The notes under the pieces are model-generated. The model was not told where the DNA came from and did no database searches. It worked only from the letters and a program-made list of their open reading frames with translations. Below are positions 11,346 through 22,272 of a DNA stretch of 64,000 nucleotides, in pieces. A program made the position numbers and the translations under genes. Location: positions 40,422,860-40,486,859 of the forward strand of contig CM053796.1 of assembly GCA_028671895.1 (NCBI GenBank), written 5' to 3'. The stretch comes from Oenanthe sinensis (lineage: Eukaryota > Streptophyta > Magnoliopsida > Apiales > Apiaceae). Numbering within the stretch: position 1 is the stretch's first letter; each line of letters opens with the position of its first letter.

Positions 11346-12910
11346 ATGGCTGACAAATATCCAATGGGAAGCACAGGTTCGAGGGCATCTCTTCTACTTG
11401 GCACAGAAAACTACAACTGGTAGAAAGGTAGAATGAAGCAGCACCTGACCAGAGAACCCATGGAGTGAAGAGTTACAGAAAAAGGTCCTTTCAAGTTTCT
11501 TGCTACAGATGGTAAATAAAAGGATATAGATGAACTCACTGCTGATGAACTGATCAAGCTTGCTTACAACAACCGAGCTATAAACACTATCATGACTGGT
11601 TTATGTCCTGAAGAGAGTGACAAAAGTTTCTTCATGTACTTCTGCAAAGGAGATGTGGGACACTCTTGCATTGTGTCATGAAGGTTCGAAAGCTTTAAAG
11701 AAGGTTAAACTCAGCAAGCTGATGAATGAATATGGAAATTTTAAGCTCAATAAAGATGAATCTATTAAGGATGCTCAAGCTAGGTTCCAAGTCACTATGA
11801 ATGGTCTCACTTTACTTGGCAAGAAAATTCCACAAGAAGAGATCAACATGAAAATCATTAGTGTTGTTCCGTGGATCTATGAACCAAAGGTCACTACCTT
11901 AAAATCTTCTCCAACAATTGATACAATAGACACTCTAAGTGTTTTTGCTGAATTGGAGCAGTTTGAAAACAAGATAAATGCTAGCCATGCAAATTCTACT
12001 TCTGATCTCACATCAAAGATGAAGAATTTGGCACTTCATGATGATGACAGCAAGCTGGAATCTGATGATGAATCAGATGAGGAAATAGCTCTCATGTCCA
12101 GAAAAATTAGAAAGTTGATCGAACAGAAAAACAAGATGAAGAGAGAAATGAGGAGTTCAGGCTTCTCTAAAACCAAGAAGTTCTCCAAAGATTTCAGAGG
12201 AGATTCAACATGTTTTGAATGTGGCAAACCTGGTCATTTCAAGAAGGACTGTTACAAGCTAAAAGGGAAGCAGCAAGCTGGATACAAAGACAAGAAGAAA
12301 TCTAAAGCTTTGCTAACCTGGAGTGATGATGAAGAAGACATCTCACCAAGTGACAGTGACAACAATGATGATATGGTCAACCTTGCACTAGTTGGAATGG
12401 AGGATGATATTGTTCGAGACTTAACTGAGGAGATCATTACTGAAAGTGATTCTAATGATGATAAAAGTGAGATAAACTCATTTAGATTTGATATTTCTTC
12501 TGATAATCTTATTCTAGATGAACTAACCATGCAGGATCAAGATAGTATTCCAATAGAGGAATATAACTCAGTAAGGACAGAAAACAACAAGCTGTCAGAG
12601 AAGAATGCTTACCTTAGACAGATGGTACAAGATTTAATGGCAAAAGTGGAATCACTAATTGAAAACAAGGAACCTGTTCAAGCTACAAATGAAGTCAAAA
12701 TCAAAGAGTTTGAATCAAAAATTGAAGATCTAGAAGGTTTCAACAAGATTATGTTGAAAAGGAACAATGATTTAGCTGATGAGATTTCTGATCTAAAGGC
12801 TGATATAGAGGCAAGAGATGCATGTCTGGAAACATTCAAACTCAGAGAATCTGCCAAGAAAGAATCATCTCAGCCTGCTGAAACTACATCTCAGTCTGCT
12901 GAAACATAAT
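11346..12910 (+). pseudogene. gag of element A, 5' part (nonsense and frameshift)
   Basis: Homologous to the gag of element C from the ATG of MADKYPMGS. Three early stops are visible where C has sense codons: TAG at 11421 and TGA at 11466 (both Trp in C), and TAA at 11517 (Glu in C). A one-base insertion follows near 11620. From 11617 the frame is open to 12909 and carries a Gag (UBN2-like) domain, an acidic linker, a CCHC zinc knuckle (CFECGKPGHFKKDC), a long coiled-coil-like acidic/lysine region and a QPAETTSQ repeat tail. The final TAA (TCA in C) is another nonsense change. Gag resumes at 23066 after the nested insertions. Confidence 0.88.
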
Positions 12911-13640
12911 CTCAGTGTTGGTGTAGGTGCCCTAGAGGCAATACAATGTTTCTTTTAATAGACCTTTATGTCATTTGATTATTCAATAAACGTATTTATT
13001 ATGACTTTAATTACTGCGATATATTTGTTAGCATAATAAATGTCCTTAGAATCATGATACACATTGTATAGTTTAGTACATGACTTGAACTTGAGATTAT
13101 ATAATATATCATATTCTTAAAGGTCCCTAGTCGAGTATTATTATTATAGGACAATAATAATACATAAATAGACTAGTATGTTGTTTGACAGATAACCACA
13201 TCTCATTGGTTATAAGTATAGGGATACTAAAGTCAATACATAGGTACATGTAGGAGTACATGGTACTGGACAGACCCACAGTGAGATTCTTCATGTTTAA
13301 TGAAGTCATAAGAAAGACTCATAGTGATAATGGTGTAATGATCCTCTGACTTGAGATCATTATATTTCTAGACGAGGATTAATATACTTTGAATACATTA
13401 AAAGTTACCTTTTACCGGGTGATGATAAAAGTGGACATCGGGTATATCATAAGTCGTATGAGAAATATGAATGATAGATAAGGGATTTAACCCTCCTATA
13501 ATTAGGAGAGATATTATTGGCCTCTTGATTGAGTGAGAATATAAAATGCATGGCCGTGCTCAAATAATGATTTGTTTTCATTGTCTACCCATGAATCAAG
13601 TAAACCCGGATTAAATATTGTAGAGGATGACTAAATACAT

Positions 13641-14291
13641 TACTAGATATAATTGCTAATGTCAGTGTTTAAGCAAACAGGTACTGATCAGAGTTTACCA
13701 AGAAAGCTACTGTCAAGCAAAGCTATTCGCTAAAGATACTGTCATGCATGCAAGGTTACTGTCAAGAAAGATACTGTCATGCATACGCGCAAAAGTTATT
13801 GTCATGCAACTTACTGTCAAAGAAGTTACTGTCAAGAAAGTTGCTGTTAGGAACTTTTTGCTATCAAAGTTTACTGTCAGACAACTTACTGTCAAAGAAG
13901 TTACTGTCAAGAAAGTTGCTGTTAGGAACGTTTTGGTATTTGAGTTTATCTTCAGAGTTAGTGAAGCCAGAATTTACAAGGTGATCATAATCTATACAGT
14001 TGAAGTTATATTGGGAAGATGATGATCACAAGAATGGAAAGTCTTCGAAGATCAAGACAAATATATTAAAGATATATATACTGAAGCGAAGATGCGGAGC
14101 TAAACAAGGAAAAAGATAAAGCAGCAATCTATAATTGATATGTATAATAGCTGATTTATAGCATATTGATATAGATTGATTGAAACTGTGTACTATATAA
14201 ACACAGATAGGTTTACCCTAGAAGGGTGATCGCTTGCTACATTCGAAGGTGTAACCTAACAGTTCATTGTTCGTGTATAAACGGCCTAACA
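13641..14291 (+). repeat. 5' LTR of element B
   Basis: 651 bp, starting TACTAGATAT (3' LTR copy: TGCTAGATAT, so the TG has mutated) and ending CCTAACA before the PBS. Compared with the 3' LTR it lacks about 90 bp between TGTAACCTA and ACAGTTCATTG. The deletion is bounded by short similarity (TAACAG/TAGCAG). Confidence 0.88.
13690..13935 (+). repeat. ACTGTCA minisatellite in the LTR of B
   Basis: About 12 copies of ACTGTCA, at irregular spacing and most often about 17 bp apart, within variants of TTACTGTCAAGAAAG. Also present in the 3' LTR at 21400-21620. A higher-order unit of about 75 bp (CAACTTACTGTCAAAGAAG ... GTTGCTGTTAGGAAC) is present twice. Open frames here, such as KEVTVKKVAVRN, are created by the repeat. 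Confidence 0.85.
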
Positions 14292-14293
14292 AT

Positions 14294-14305
14294 TGGTATC
14301 AGAGC
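14294..14305 (+). other. Primer-binding site of B
   Basis: TGGTATCAGAGC, initiator tRNA-Met type, two bases after the 5' LTR. Confidence 0.95.
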
Positions 14306-14353
14306 CTACGCTGTTTAATCTATACAGTTTTCGATCTATTCACGAATAAAACA

Positions 14354-16654
14354 ATGTCTGAGACAAACCAAAACGGGAACAAATTAAACCAGATGAGCAG
14401 GTATGAGTCTATTAGGGTTCCTATACTCAAGGCATCAGAATATCCTATCTGGAAAGTGAAGATGACCATGTTTCTGGAAGCTATAGATCCATAATATCTT
14501 GAAAGAATTGAAGATAGTCCTCACAATCCCACAAAGCTGTCTGTGCCTGTTAATGGTGAAGAACCAAGGCTTATTCCCAAGGAAAAGAAGGACATGACTG
14601 CTGAGGATATTGCATCAATTGCAAAAGATGCAAAGGTTAGACATCTTCTCCACAGTGTTTTGGATAATGTTATGTCTAACAGAGTAATTGCATGTAAAAG
14701 TGCAAAGGAAATTTGGGATGCTTTGGAGACTAGATGTCAAGGAACCAAGGCTATCAAGAAGAATAGAAAGACCATACTCACACAGGAGTATGAACACTTT
14801 GATTCAAGGGCTGATGAATCATTGACTGATACTTATGACAGATTTGTAAAGCTATTGAATGATCTGTCATTAGTTGACAAAGAGTATGATTTGGAGGACT
14901 CTAATCTGAAATTTCTCCTTTCTCTGCCTGAACAGTGGGATTTGAAAACCACTACCTTAAAAGATAACTATGAGCTAGGAGAGATGGAACTTGATGAAAT
15001 TTATGGGATGCTCAAAACCCATGAATTAGAGATGGAGCAAAGGAGCAAGAGGAACAGCAAGAAGACAAGACCTGTTGCTCTAAAAGTGGGAGAAAAGCCC
15101 TTGAAGAAAGAAGAATCAAGGAAGAGAGCTAAGGGAAAAGCTCTAACCCTAAACTCTGAGTCATCAAACTCTGATGGTGACTCTAGTTCTGATGAATCAT
15201 CTGAATCTTCTGATGAAGATGATAAGGAAAAGATGATGAAAATGGCTGTCCTGATGGTGAAGACATTCAAGAAGATGGGCTTCACAGGGTTCGAGAAAGG
15301 GAAGAAGTTTTCTAGAAGCAGCTCAAAATATGGCACAAAGGACTTTGCAAGAGCTGATGGTAAAGACAAGAAGCCTGGTAAAACTGATAAATCCAAGCTA
15401 CTTTGCTACAACTGTGGAGAGAAAGGGCACTTTGCAACTGAGTGCAAGAAAGGAAAGCAGGAAAAGGCCCTCATCTCAAAAGGCAAGGACTGGGCAGATA
15501 CATCAGACTCTGATGGTGAAGTCAACTATGCACTCATGGCTTCTATTGATAATCAGCCATCTGAAATTCAGGTACCTCAAACTTCTCTTACTTTTGATAC
15601 TGATAATATATCTGAACTTAGAGTCTATCTCAAAAGTTTGTTGATTAGTTATAAAGATCAGACAAAAGAGAATGAGAGGATAAAATCTGAGAGTTCCACT
15701 ATTAAGAATAGAAACATCTTTCTTGAAAATGAGCTAGTAATTCAAAATGCTGTTAAAAAGGAGAGAGATGATGCTGTGTATGTTAAAGAGGAACTACTTA
15801 AGAGATTTAAATACCTTGAATCTGAATTGGCTAAAGAGAGAAAAATTATTGAGACTTGGACTAAATCAGGTAAAAGTACTCAACAAATTTTTCAGGATAG
15901 CCCTACTGGTTTAGGTTATGATGAGAATGATGAGCTTAGATTTCAGGATAATGTTAAGGTTAAGTCTCATCCCCCACCTAAACCTAAATCAGAACCAATG
16001 AAATTTGTTCCTGAGTCCTCTAAGACAAACTCTGAGACAGTTAAAAAGGAGGAAAAGCAAGAAACTATTAAAGAGACTGTCAAAGAGGAGGTTAAAAAGA
16101 AGCATGTTAAAGTGAGTTTTAAACAGGTTAATGTTGGACTTATGACAGACAAGCAACTCAAGCAAAAGCTGAAAGAGGTAAAGTCTGTTAATAAGGTGAA
16201 ATTGTCTAGGAAAAATAGAAATGGTAAAGTTGGTATTGATAAAAGCAATAATTATATGCCTATTCCTGATGCTCCTAGAAAAACATGATTTAACTGTGGT
16301 AGTCCTAACCATCTTGCTATTTTTTGCAGGAAAAATAAGAATGTGAATTCTTTACCCTCCAAGTCAGGGGATAAGAAATATAATGTTAGGACTAGACCTA
16401 TGACTTATTGTAACCATTGTGGAAGCACATGGCACTCGATGTACACTTGCAAGAATTATCATAAATTTTATCACAATTATTATGAATTGAAGCCCAATTT
16501 GAAATGGGTCAAAGTTAATTCCGCTAGTGTAAAGTCTGATAAGTCAAATGTTAGCTTACACTCTGATAACAGAAATAATTCCGCTGCAAAAGCTAACAAC
16601 CATAAAAAGGACAAAGGATCCAAGCAAGTCTGGATCCTTAAAACTAAACATTAG
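14354..16654 (+). pseudogene. gag of element B (two in-frame stops)
   Basis: Starts at MSETNQNGNKLNQMSRYES and keeps one frame to the TAG at 16652. A TAA at 14492 (codon 47) and a TGA at 16286 interrupt it. The protein has an N-terminal DUF4219/UBN2-type Gag domain (YPIWKVKMTMFLEA; FLLSLPEQWD), a Ser/Asp-rich linker, and a first CCHC knuckle CYNCGEKGHFATEC. A Lys/Glu-rich coiled-coil-like stretch follows, then two more knuckle-like motifs. The second starts exactly at the TGA, which probably replaced its first Cys (FNCGSPNHLAIFC); the third is CNHCGSTWHSMYTC. Three knuckles in a Copia Gag is unusual. The first 44 codons are repeated at 22141. Confidence 0.88.
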
Positions 16655-16671
16655 TTTGTTTGTGATTGCAG

Positions 16672-19600
16672 GGCAACAGGGAAAGTATCCTAGTTTTGGA
16701 CAGTGGATGTTCAGGACACATGACTGGAAATAAAGCCCTGCTATCAGACTATGAGGAAAAGGCTGGCCCAAATGTTTCTTATGGAGATGGCAACATAGGA
16801 AGAATTTTGGGATATGGCAGTATAAATTTGGGAAATGTCATCATCACTAATGTAGCTCATGTCCCAGGACTCAAGCATGATCTGTTATCTGTGAGTCAAC
16901 TCTGTGACAGAGGTTATAAAGTAAGCTTTGATGAAGAATGTTGTGAAATCATAAGCAAAGCTACTGGGAAACTAGCTCTTCTTGGACACAGGCACAATAA
17001 CATCTATGAAGCTAGAGTTTCTGTAAACTCTGAAGGAAAGGCTATCTGTTTGGCTTCAACAGTGTCCAGTGAAGAAAGTTGGAAATGGCATAAGAAGCTC
17101 TCCCATCTCAATTTGAACAACATTAATGAGTTGATCAGAAAAGATCTGGTGAGAGGTCTTCCAAAATCTCTACTCAGTCTAGATGGCCTATGTGATTCAT
17201 GTCAAAAGGCCAAGCAAAGGAAGACATCATTCAAGAGCAAAACTGAATCAGCAATTGTGCATCCCTATCATTTACTTCATGTTGATCTATTTGGTCCAGT
17301 GAATGTTGAATCTATTGGAAGAAAAAGATATGCTTTAGTCATTGTTGATGAATATACCAGATACACATGGGTGTATTTTCTAGCGAAGAAGGATGAAACT
17401 CAACAAACTCTGATGGAGCATGTAAAGCTACTGGATAATGGATCTGAGCACAAAGTAAAGATAATCAGAAATGATAATAGAACTGAATTCAGGAATGCTA
17501 CTATGGAAGAATTCTGCAAGGACAGAGGGATTAAGCAAGAGTTTGCTGCACCAGGTACACCATAACAAAATGGTGTAGTTGAAAGGAAAAATAAAACTCT
17601 TATTGAAGCTTCCAGAACCATGCTAGATGAAGCTAAATTACCAACCTATTTCTGGGCAGAAGCTTTTCAAACTGCTTGTTTTACTCAGAATTCTACTCTG
17701 ATAAATAAGCATAGAAAAACACCATATGAAATGGTGAAAGGGAAACAGCCTAATCTAAAGTATTTTCATATCTTTGGCTGTAAGTGTTTTGTGTTGAAAA
17801 CACACCCAGAACAGCTTACAAAATTTGAGTTAAAAGCCGATGAAGGAATCTTTGTGGGATATCCAATTTCTACAAAGGCATTCAGAGTTTACAATCTGAG
17901 AACAAGGGTGGTCATGGAATCAATTCATGTGTCATTTGATGACAAGAAAATCACTGGACTTGAAGATGTTGATGATCATGATCAACTACACTTTGAAAAT
18001 GAAGAACTATTCTCTGATCCGATAAACTCTGATGAAATTTCCACAGACTCTAATGGAGCATACTCTGTACCTCTGATAGTCTCTGATAAAGATCATGTTG
18101 AAGTGATAAACTCTGATCAGTCACATCCTGCAGAATCAAATAATGAGACTAATTCAGGGCAATCAAATAATAATGATTCCAACTCTGCTAACTCAAACTT
18201 TGAGGGCTCATATTCAGGGGGAGCCTCAGAAAATGCAGAGAGCATGGATCAAGGGGGAGAATCCAGAAATGCAAGGAATCAGTTGCCACATGCTATTAAA
18301 TGGTCAAAGTCTCATCCAAGGGATCAAATAATTGGAGATCCAGAAGCTGGTATTCAAACCAGAAGTGCCACATCAAATGAATGTCTGTATCATGCATTTT
18401 TGTCACAGACAGAACCAAAGAAAATTGGTGAAGCTCTTCTAGATGCTGATTGGATTACAGCAATGCAAGAAGAGTTGAATGAATTTGAGAGAAATGAAGT
18501 TTGGACACTAGTACCAAGACCAAAGAACAGATCAATTATTGGTACAAAATGGGTGTTCAGAAACAAGACAGATAGTGAGGGAATAGTGACAAGGAACAAA
18601 GCTAGACTAGTGGCCAAAGGATACTCTCAACAGGAGGGTATTGACTATGATGCAACCTTTGCACCAGTTACAAGGTTAGAGGCCATAAGGATGTTTCTAG
18701 CATATGCATCACACAAGAAATTCAAGGTCTTTCAGATGGATGTAAAAAGTGCCTTTCTAAATGGGAAACTAGATGAAGAAGTGTATGTTGAGCAACCACC
18801 AGGGTTTGTGGATCCCAAGTATCCTGATTATGTCTACAGGCTGGACAAGGCCCTTTATGGATTAAAACAGGCACCTAGAGCATGGTATGAAACACTAGCC
18901 AAATTTCTCTTGGAAAGTGGTTTCACCAGAGGTACTATTGATAAAACCTTGTTTTATTTTCAAAAAGGTAAGGACCTGTTGTTAGTTCAAATATATGTTG
19001 ATGACATAATTTTTGGATCCACTAATCCCAAACTCTGTGAAAGATTTGCTAAACTTATGCAGTCTAGATTTCAAATGAGCATGATGGGGGGGCTAAGTTA
19101 TTTTTTGGGTCTGCAAGTGAAGCAACTTGAGGATGGAATTTTCATAAATCAAGCCAAGTACACCAGAAATTTGTTGAAGAAATTTGGGATGCTTGATAGC
19201 TCTTCTGCACCCACTCACATGGCTACTGCAACAAAGTTAGATAAAAACAGCGGTGTTTCAGTAGATGCCACCATCTACAGAGGCATGATTGGTTCACTTC
19301 TGTATCTTACTGCAAGCAGACCTGACATCATGTTTGCAACCTGTTTGTGTGCTAGATTTCAAGCTGATCCAAGGGAACCACACTTAATTGCTGTAAAAAG
19401 AATCTTCAAATATCTTAAAGGAACCATTACCTTAGGGCTGTGGTATCCTAGAGAATCAGATTTTAAGTTAATTGGTTACTCTGATGCAGACTTTGCAGGT
19501 TGTAAAAATGACAGAAAAAGCACTAGTGGAAGCTGTCAATTTCTAGGTGACAGAATTGTTTCTTGGTTCAGTAAGAAACAAAAATCCACATCTACATCTA

Positions 19601-19938
19601 CAGCAGAGGCAGAGTATATTGCTGCAGGAAGCTGTTGTGCACTGATTCTTTGGATGAGGAATCAGTTGCTGGATTATGGGTTAGATTATTCTAACATTCC
19701 TATCTTTTGTGATAATCAGAGTGCTATTGCCATGACAGGAAATCCAGTTCAACATTCCATGACAAAGCACATCAGCATCAGATATCATTTCATAAGAGAG
19801 CATGTAGAGGAATGAGACATTGAGCTTATTTTTGTGCCTACAGCCCAACAGCTATCTGATATTTTCACTAAACCATTGAGTGAAAGCACTTTCACAAGGC
19901 TGGTAAATGAACTTGGAATGATCTCTGGATCAGACTAA
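16672..19938 (+). pseudogene. pol of element B (PR-IN-RT-RNase H), two nonsense codons
   Basis: The frame opens at about 16666, beside a TTGCAG that looks like a splice acceptor, and runs to the TAA at 19936. It is broken by TAA at 17563 (Gln of the integrase TPQQNG block) and TGA at 19813 (probably Gly). Domains in order: aspartic protease (VLDSGCSGHM), GAG-pre-integrase HHCC zinc region, integrase core (HVDLFGPVN; the usual RSDRGGEF block reads RNDNRTEF, with the catalytic Asp kept), RT_2 (KTDSEG; IYVDDIIFGS) and RNase H (GYSDADFAGC; STSTAEAEYIAAGS). The integrase block FRNATMEEFCKDRGIKQEF precedes the first stop. It would make the replication polyprotein of a cytoplasmic virus-like particle. 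Confidence 0.88.
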
Positions 19939-21319
19939 GATTTGTGGTTAGGCTCATTAAACTCTGTATATTACATGTCATATAATGCTCTCTATTCCAC
20001 CTACATGTGAACTGTTTTGTAAACTCTGCTCTTATACTCTGAAGGTCAAGTTTTGCATATAAACTCTGACTGTCAAACTCTGTTTGTGTAAAATCTGATG
20101 CACCACATCTTTGCCAGTCGCATGATTGTCAGTTAGTAGTCATGAACCCTATTTTGGTATATATGATCTGAATTTGGAAATGTGCAGAATACTTTACACG
20201 AGCATGCTATTACTGTTAGTTTTTTTTGCATCTCTTAAGTTATTGATCTAAATCTAAGTTAGTATTCACTGTTCACATTTACTCTCGAAGGCATAGATAT
20301 AAGCTGATGATCTGATAAACTCTGATAGTTGTAACATCTGATAGTTTATTGACTGGAACGATCCATGAACATATTAAAAAATATGGGCTAAAATGTAATT
20401 ACATTTTTGGGGACCAGTTCAATATTGCTGTATTATTTTTGTTTAGTTGTGATTAGGAAGATCCATGAACATACTTCTTAAAAGTATGGGCTAAAATTTA
20501 CTTAAGCTTTTGGGGACTAAATTCACAAATACTGATTACTGGAAACAGTTTTCCTTTGAGATCATGATGTGGTTTAGGACGATCCATGAACATGCTGGTA
20601 AAAAGTATGGGCTAAAACTTATTTAAATTTTTGGGGACTAATTCACATATTATTATCAAAAAAAAATAGTAAATTGTTTACAATTGCAGTATTGTACAAA
20701 TTGTGTCAAGGTGTATAGTTCGGAGTTTAGTAATCATCAGTGAAAATTAGCCATGAGAGTTTAGGTGTACAGTATTTACTACTTTGCTTTAGATCTATAA
20801 AGTCTGAGATTCTCTAAATACTGATCGTAAACTCTGCTAACCACACACGTTTCACATCTGCATACTCTGTACTAAGTGATGTGTATTGAGATTGGGTCAT
20901 TGACAAACTCAGATAGTCATGTGTTATTTTCTGATAGTTTAATCTCTGATGATTAAATTATTATTTGTGTCAGATTTACACAAAAATTGATTTGATATTA
21001 TTTTTATTCAAAATAATATTGATCTTTCAGAATTATGAGTGGTGTTTACAAACGGTTACCTTGTAGCAGTTTATTCATCTTGCATATGGAAACTTAGAGT
21101 GTTCACACGACTTATTTATTCATTGTCCTAATGGCTAATGTCAAAAAGGGGGAGAAAGTAGTTCCAGGCAACTTTTCACATTCTCTGATAAGTATCTTTT
21201 GAAAACTGATAGTAGTTAAACTCTGTTAGTATTCTGATAAGTACTTAGTATATGTTTGCCTGTTATATGTTTTGACATCATCAATTATCTGTATAACTTA
21301 TACATCTTTCAGTATGAAC
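19939..21319 (+). other. 3' noncoding region of element B
   Basis: About 1.4 kb between pol and the polypurine tract with no ORF of note. It is rich in ACTCTG and CTGATA words and contains the three hairpin repeats described separately. Unlike A and C, B has no ORF3 here. Confidence 0.8.
20355..20655 (+). repeat. Three tandem hairpin repeats
   Basis: Three imperfect copies, about 110 bp apart, each reading GATCCATGAACAT...ATGGGCTAAAA...TTTTGGGGAC. They start near 20360, 20459 and 20580. Inside each, CAT-N-ATG arms can pair: CATATT/AATATG, CATACTT/AAGTATG and CATGCT/AGTATG. Downstream an A-rich/T-rich dyad follows, a perfect 18-bp palindrome (AAAATGTA/TACATTTT type) in the first copy. Confidence 0.7.
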
Positions 21320-21333
21320 AAGTTGGGGGAGAT
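21320..21333 (+). other. Polypurine tract of B
   Basis: AAGTTGGGGGAGAT immediately upstream of the TG of the 3' LTR; plus-strand priming site. Confidence 0.85.
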
Positions 21334-22075
21334 TGCTAGATATAATTGCTAATGTCAGTGTTTAAGCAAACATGTACTGATCAGAGTTTACCAAGAAAGC
21401 TACTGTCAAGCAAAGCTATCCGCCAAAGATACTGTCATGCATGCAAGGTTACTGTCAAGAGAAAGATACTGTCATGCATACGCGCAAAAGTTACTGTCAT
21501 GCAACTTACTGTCAAAGAAGTTACTGTCAAGAAAGTTGCTGTCAGGAACTTTTTGCTATCAAAGTTTACTGTCAGACAACTTACTGTCAAAGAAGTTACT
21601 GTCAAGAAAGTTGCTGTCAGGAACGTTTTGGTATTTGAGTTTATCTTCAGAGTTAGTGAAGCCAGAATTTACAAGGTGATCATAATCTATACAGTTGAAG
21701 TTATATTGGGAAGATGATGATCACAAGAATGGAAAGTCTTCGAAGATCAAGACAAATATATTAAAGATATATATACTGAAGCGAAGATGCGGAGCTAAAC
21801 AAGGAAAGAGATAAAGCAGCAATCTATAATTGATATGTATAATAGCTGATTTATAGCATATTGATATAGATTGATTGAAACTGTGTACTATATAAACACA
21901 GATAGGTTTACCCTAGAAGGGTGATCGCTTGCTACATTCGAAGGTGTAACCTAGCAGCTGTCAAAGATATTCGTTCATCTTTGATAGAGAACTTGTAAAC
22001 GTTGATTCAAGTTAATACAAAGTACTTCTTTATTTATGTATAACAGTTCATTGTTCGTGTATAAACGGCCTAACA
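21334..22075 (+). repeat. 3' LTR of element B
   Basis: 742 bp, TGCTAG...CTAACA. It contains the ACTGTCA minisatellite and a stretch of about 90 bp (21957-22046) missing from the 5' LTR. By eye roughly nine substitutions separate the two LTRs. Confidence 0.9.
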
Positions 22076-22272
22076 ATTGGTATCAGAGCCTACGCTGTTT
22101 AATCTATACAGTTTTTGATCTATTCACGAACAAAACAATGTCTGAGACAAACCAAAACGGGAACAAATTAAACCAGATGAGCAGGTATGAGTCTATTAGG
22201 GTTCCTATACTCAAGGCATCAGAATATCCTATCTGGAAAGTGAAGATGACCATGTTTCTGGAAGCTATAGAT
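22076..22272 (+). pseudogene. Second PBS plus first 44 gag codons of B after the 3' LTR
   Basis: Directly after the 3' LTR come TGGTATCAGAGC (22078-22089), the gag leader and MSETNQNGNKLNQM... to LEAID. The sequence then changes abruptly to solo LTR S at about 22273. It is what remains of a second tandem internal region. Confidence 0.88.

Larger units (their letters stand above)
13641..22272 (+). mobile_element. Copia element B (SIRE-like family 2) with tandem remnant
   Basis: A near-complete Copia element sits inside solo LTR S: 5' LTR (13641-14291), PBS, gag, pol, a 1.4-kb 3' noncoding region, polypurine tract and 3' LTR (21334-22075). Unusually, a second PBS and the first 44 gag codons (22076-22272) follow the 3' LTR before S resumes. 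There is no TSD. LTR divergence by eye is about 1-2% apart from one indel, so B is younger than A. Its RT block, DVKSAFLNGKLDEEVYVEQP, and RNase H block, DNQSAIAMTGNPVQHSMTKH, are SIRE-like but distinct from A/C. At least four nonsense codons make it non-autonomous. Confidence 0.9.

Noticed and set aside
13690..13935. Short spaced repeats (ACTGTCA) that could suggest a CRISPR-like array
   Set aside because: Repeat unit is only 7 bp, spacing is irregular, spacers are similar to each other, and it lies inside a plant LTR; it is a minisatellite.
13744..14022. Open frame KEVTVKKVAVRN... in the LTR of B
   Set aside because: Produced by the repeat; all three frames stay open because the repeat has few stops. 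Same for 21346-21717.
15001..15396. Antisense frame rich in Ser/Leu opposite gag of B
   Set aside because: Mirror of the acidic/Lys-rich sense sequence; the same artefact occurs opposite gag of A and C.
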